Shown here one piece after another: positions 6,444-6,993 of a stretch of 6,993 bases of DNA. Source of the DNA: Pseudonocardiales bacterium. GTDB lineage: Bacteria > Actinomycetota > Actinomycetes > Mycobacteriales > Pseudonocardiaceae. The stretch lies in NCBI GenBank assembly GCA_025465385.1, contig JAODNG010000315.1, forward strand, positions 1 to 6,993. The letters run 5' to 3'. Position 1 is the stretch's first letter, and each line of letters opens with the position of its first letter. Both the position numbers and the translations under genes were made by a program. A model generated the notes under the pieces. The model was not told the DNA's origin, did no database searches, and worked only from the letters and a program-made list of their open reading frames with translations.

Positions 6444-6463
6444 ACAACGGCACTGCTGTTGTG
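6443..6463. repeat. Inverted repeat next to the hydrolase ribosome binding site
   Basis: CACAAC (6443-6448) and GTTGTG (6458-6463) are perfect 6-bp arms around a 9-nt spacer. They lie 12-32 nt upstream of the hydrolase start. The repeat could be an operator or an mRNA hairpin just upstream of the Shine-Dalgarno sequence. A 6-bp match can also occur by chance. Confidence 0.35.
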
Positions 6464-6701
6464 CTCCACATGACTAGGAGCCGTCGGCGTCCACAGTAGG
6501 CCGAATGGCCGCTTCCTTGCCTCGTCGTGACGTCACGTTGGCCGCGTTTCAGGAGGCGTTGCTGGCTGTGGTGCAGATGGAACCGCGCGGTCAGCGTCTG
6601 GGTGCTCAGGACCGGTCGGCCACCGCCCAAGGGCAGCAAGACCTGGTCGTACGCCTTGGCCGACGGTCGCGTGCACGACGATGCAGCTCGTCGACGACCT
6701 A
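6464..6701. other. Region without a recognised gene between the hydrolase gene and the IS element
   Basis: There are short open frames on both strands: + 6505-6702, 65 codons beginning MAASLPRRDV, and - 6639-6442, beginning at TTG. Neither has a recognisable domain, and they overlap each other antisense, so at most one is real. The + frame ends in the TAG of the CTAG that borders the insertion sequence. The - frame stays open up to the IS border and might be a gene remnant. The stretch must also hold the hydrolase promoter, but no clear hexamers were recognised. Confidence 0.4.
6526..6537. promoter_or_regulatory. 12-bp perfect palindrome, possible operator
   Basis: CGTGACGTCACG is self-complementary over all 12 bases. 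It lies about 95 bp upstream of the hydrolase start codon, a reasonable place for a dimeric repressor or activator site. No regulator gene lies beside it in the window. Confidence 0.35.
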
Positions 6702-6993
6702 GGGCGTGTCTCCCGGATCTTGATCATTAGCTGTTCCATGATCTCGGTGTGACGCGTACTGGTGTGCTCTCCGATGAGATGTGGGGTCGGATCGAGCCGC
6801 TGCTGCCCAGTTCAAAGGGTTTGCGGGGTGGGCGATGGAGCGATCACCGCACAGTGATCGAAGCCATCGTGTGGCGGTATCGGACCGGGTCGCCGTGGCG
6901 GGATCTGCCGGAGAGTTTCGGTCCGTGGCAAAACGTCTGGAAACGCCATGACAGGGGGGCCGCAGACGGGACCTGGGATCGGCTTTTGACTGA
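6702..6993 (+). mobile_element. Left end of an IS5-family insertion sequence (continues past the window)
   Basis: The element appears to begin near 6702 with GGGCGTGTCTCCCGG, 47 bp upstream of the transposase start. It follows CTAG (6699-6702), a target type used by parts of the IS5 family (YTAR or TNA sites). The right end and its inverted repeat lie beyond 6993, so the exact border and duplication cannot be confirmed. Inside it, GATCAT (6722-6727) and ATGATC (6738-6743) form an inverted repeat just before the transposase start. Confidence 0.65.
6749..6993 (+). CDS. IS5-family transposase, N-terminal part
   Basis: Starting from GTG at 6749, 81 codons are open to the right edge. The N-terminus reads LSDEMWGRIEPLLP, then HRTVIEAIVWRYRTGSPWRDLPESFGPW, QNVWKRHDRGAADGTWDRLL. 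This is the N-terminal DUF4096-type helical domain of IS5/IS427-group transposases, which binds the element ends. The DDE catalytic part lies outside the window. Many elements of this group encode the enzyme in two frames joined by programmed frameshifting; whether this one does cannot be seen. No strong ribosome binding site precedes the GTG. No stop or frameshift occurs within the visible part, so the copy may be intact. The element reads away from the hydrolase gene. Confidence 0.9.
   Translation, partial: MTRTGVLSDEMWGRIEPLLPSSKGLRGGRWSDHRTVIEAIVWRYRTGSPWRDLPESFGPWQNVWKRHDRGAADGTWDRLLT

Noticed and set aside
1..6993. CRISPR array, tRNA or rRNA genes
   Set aside because: No regularly spaced repeats and no cloverleaf or rRNA-like stretches were recognised on either strand.

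Overview
The window is high-GC DNA (GTG starts, short intergenic gaps, Shine-Dalgarno sites before most genes). It most likely comes from an actinobacterium. The main pointers are a BTAD/SARP-type regulator fused to an ATPase, an ECF sigma factor paired with a membrane Rieske protein, and an IS5-type transposase. I cannot name the genus.

Left part (1-3437, + strand): the C-terminal end of a galactose-oxidase-like copper oxidase (DUF1929 domain) enters from the left edge and stops at 194. After 120 bp comes a 1040-aa regulator with an N-terminal winged helix, a BTAD domain, an AAA-type ATPase and a long TPR-like C-terminal half. A small VOC (glyoxalase-fold) gene on the - strand converges on it, leaving only 25 bp between the stop codons.

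Middle part (4054-6431, - strand): three genes read in one direction and may form one operon. The order of transcription is an exported dienelactone-hydrolase-like lipoprotein with a twin-arginine signal, an ECF sigma factor, and a Rieske [2Fe-2S] protein with one membrane anchor. The Rieske start codon overlaps the sigma stop codon (GTGA). The Rieske protein has a soluble N-terminal segment of about 80 residues, a Tat-like anchor and a Rieske domain predicted outside the membrane. This is the layout expected of a transmembrane anti-sigma factor with an iron-sulphur redox sensor as its outer domain. I regard this sigma/Rieske pair as the most interesting thing in the window. The regulatory role is inference.

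Right part (6432-6993): about 270 bp without a convincing gene, carrying a 12-bp perfect palindrome and an inverted repeat next to the hydrolase ribosome-binding site. It is followed by the left end of an IS5-family insertion sequence, apparently inserted at a CTAG target, whose transposase begins with GTG at 6749 and runs off the right edge. No tRNA, rRNA or CRISPR array was seen.
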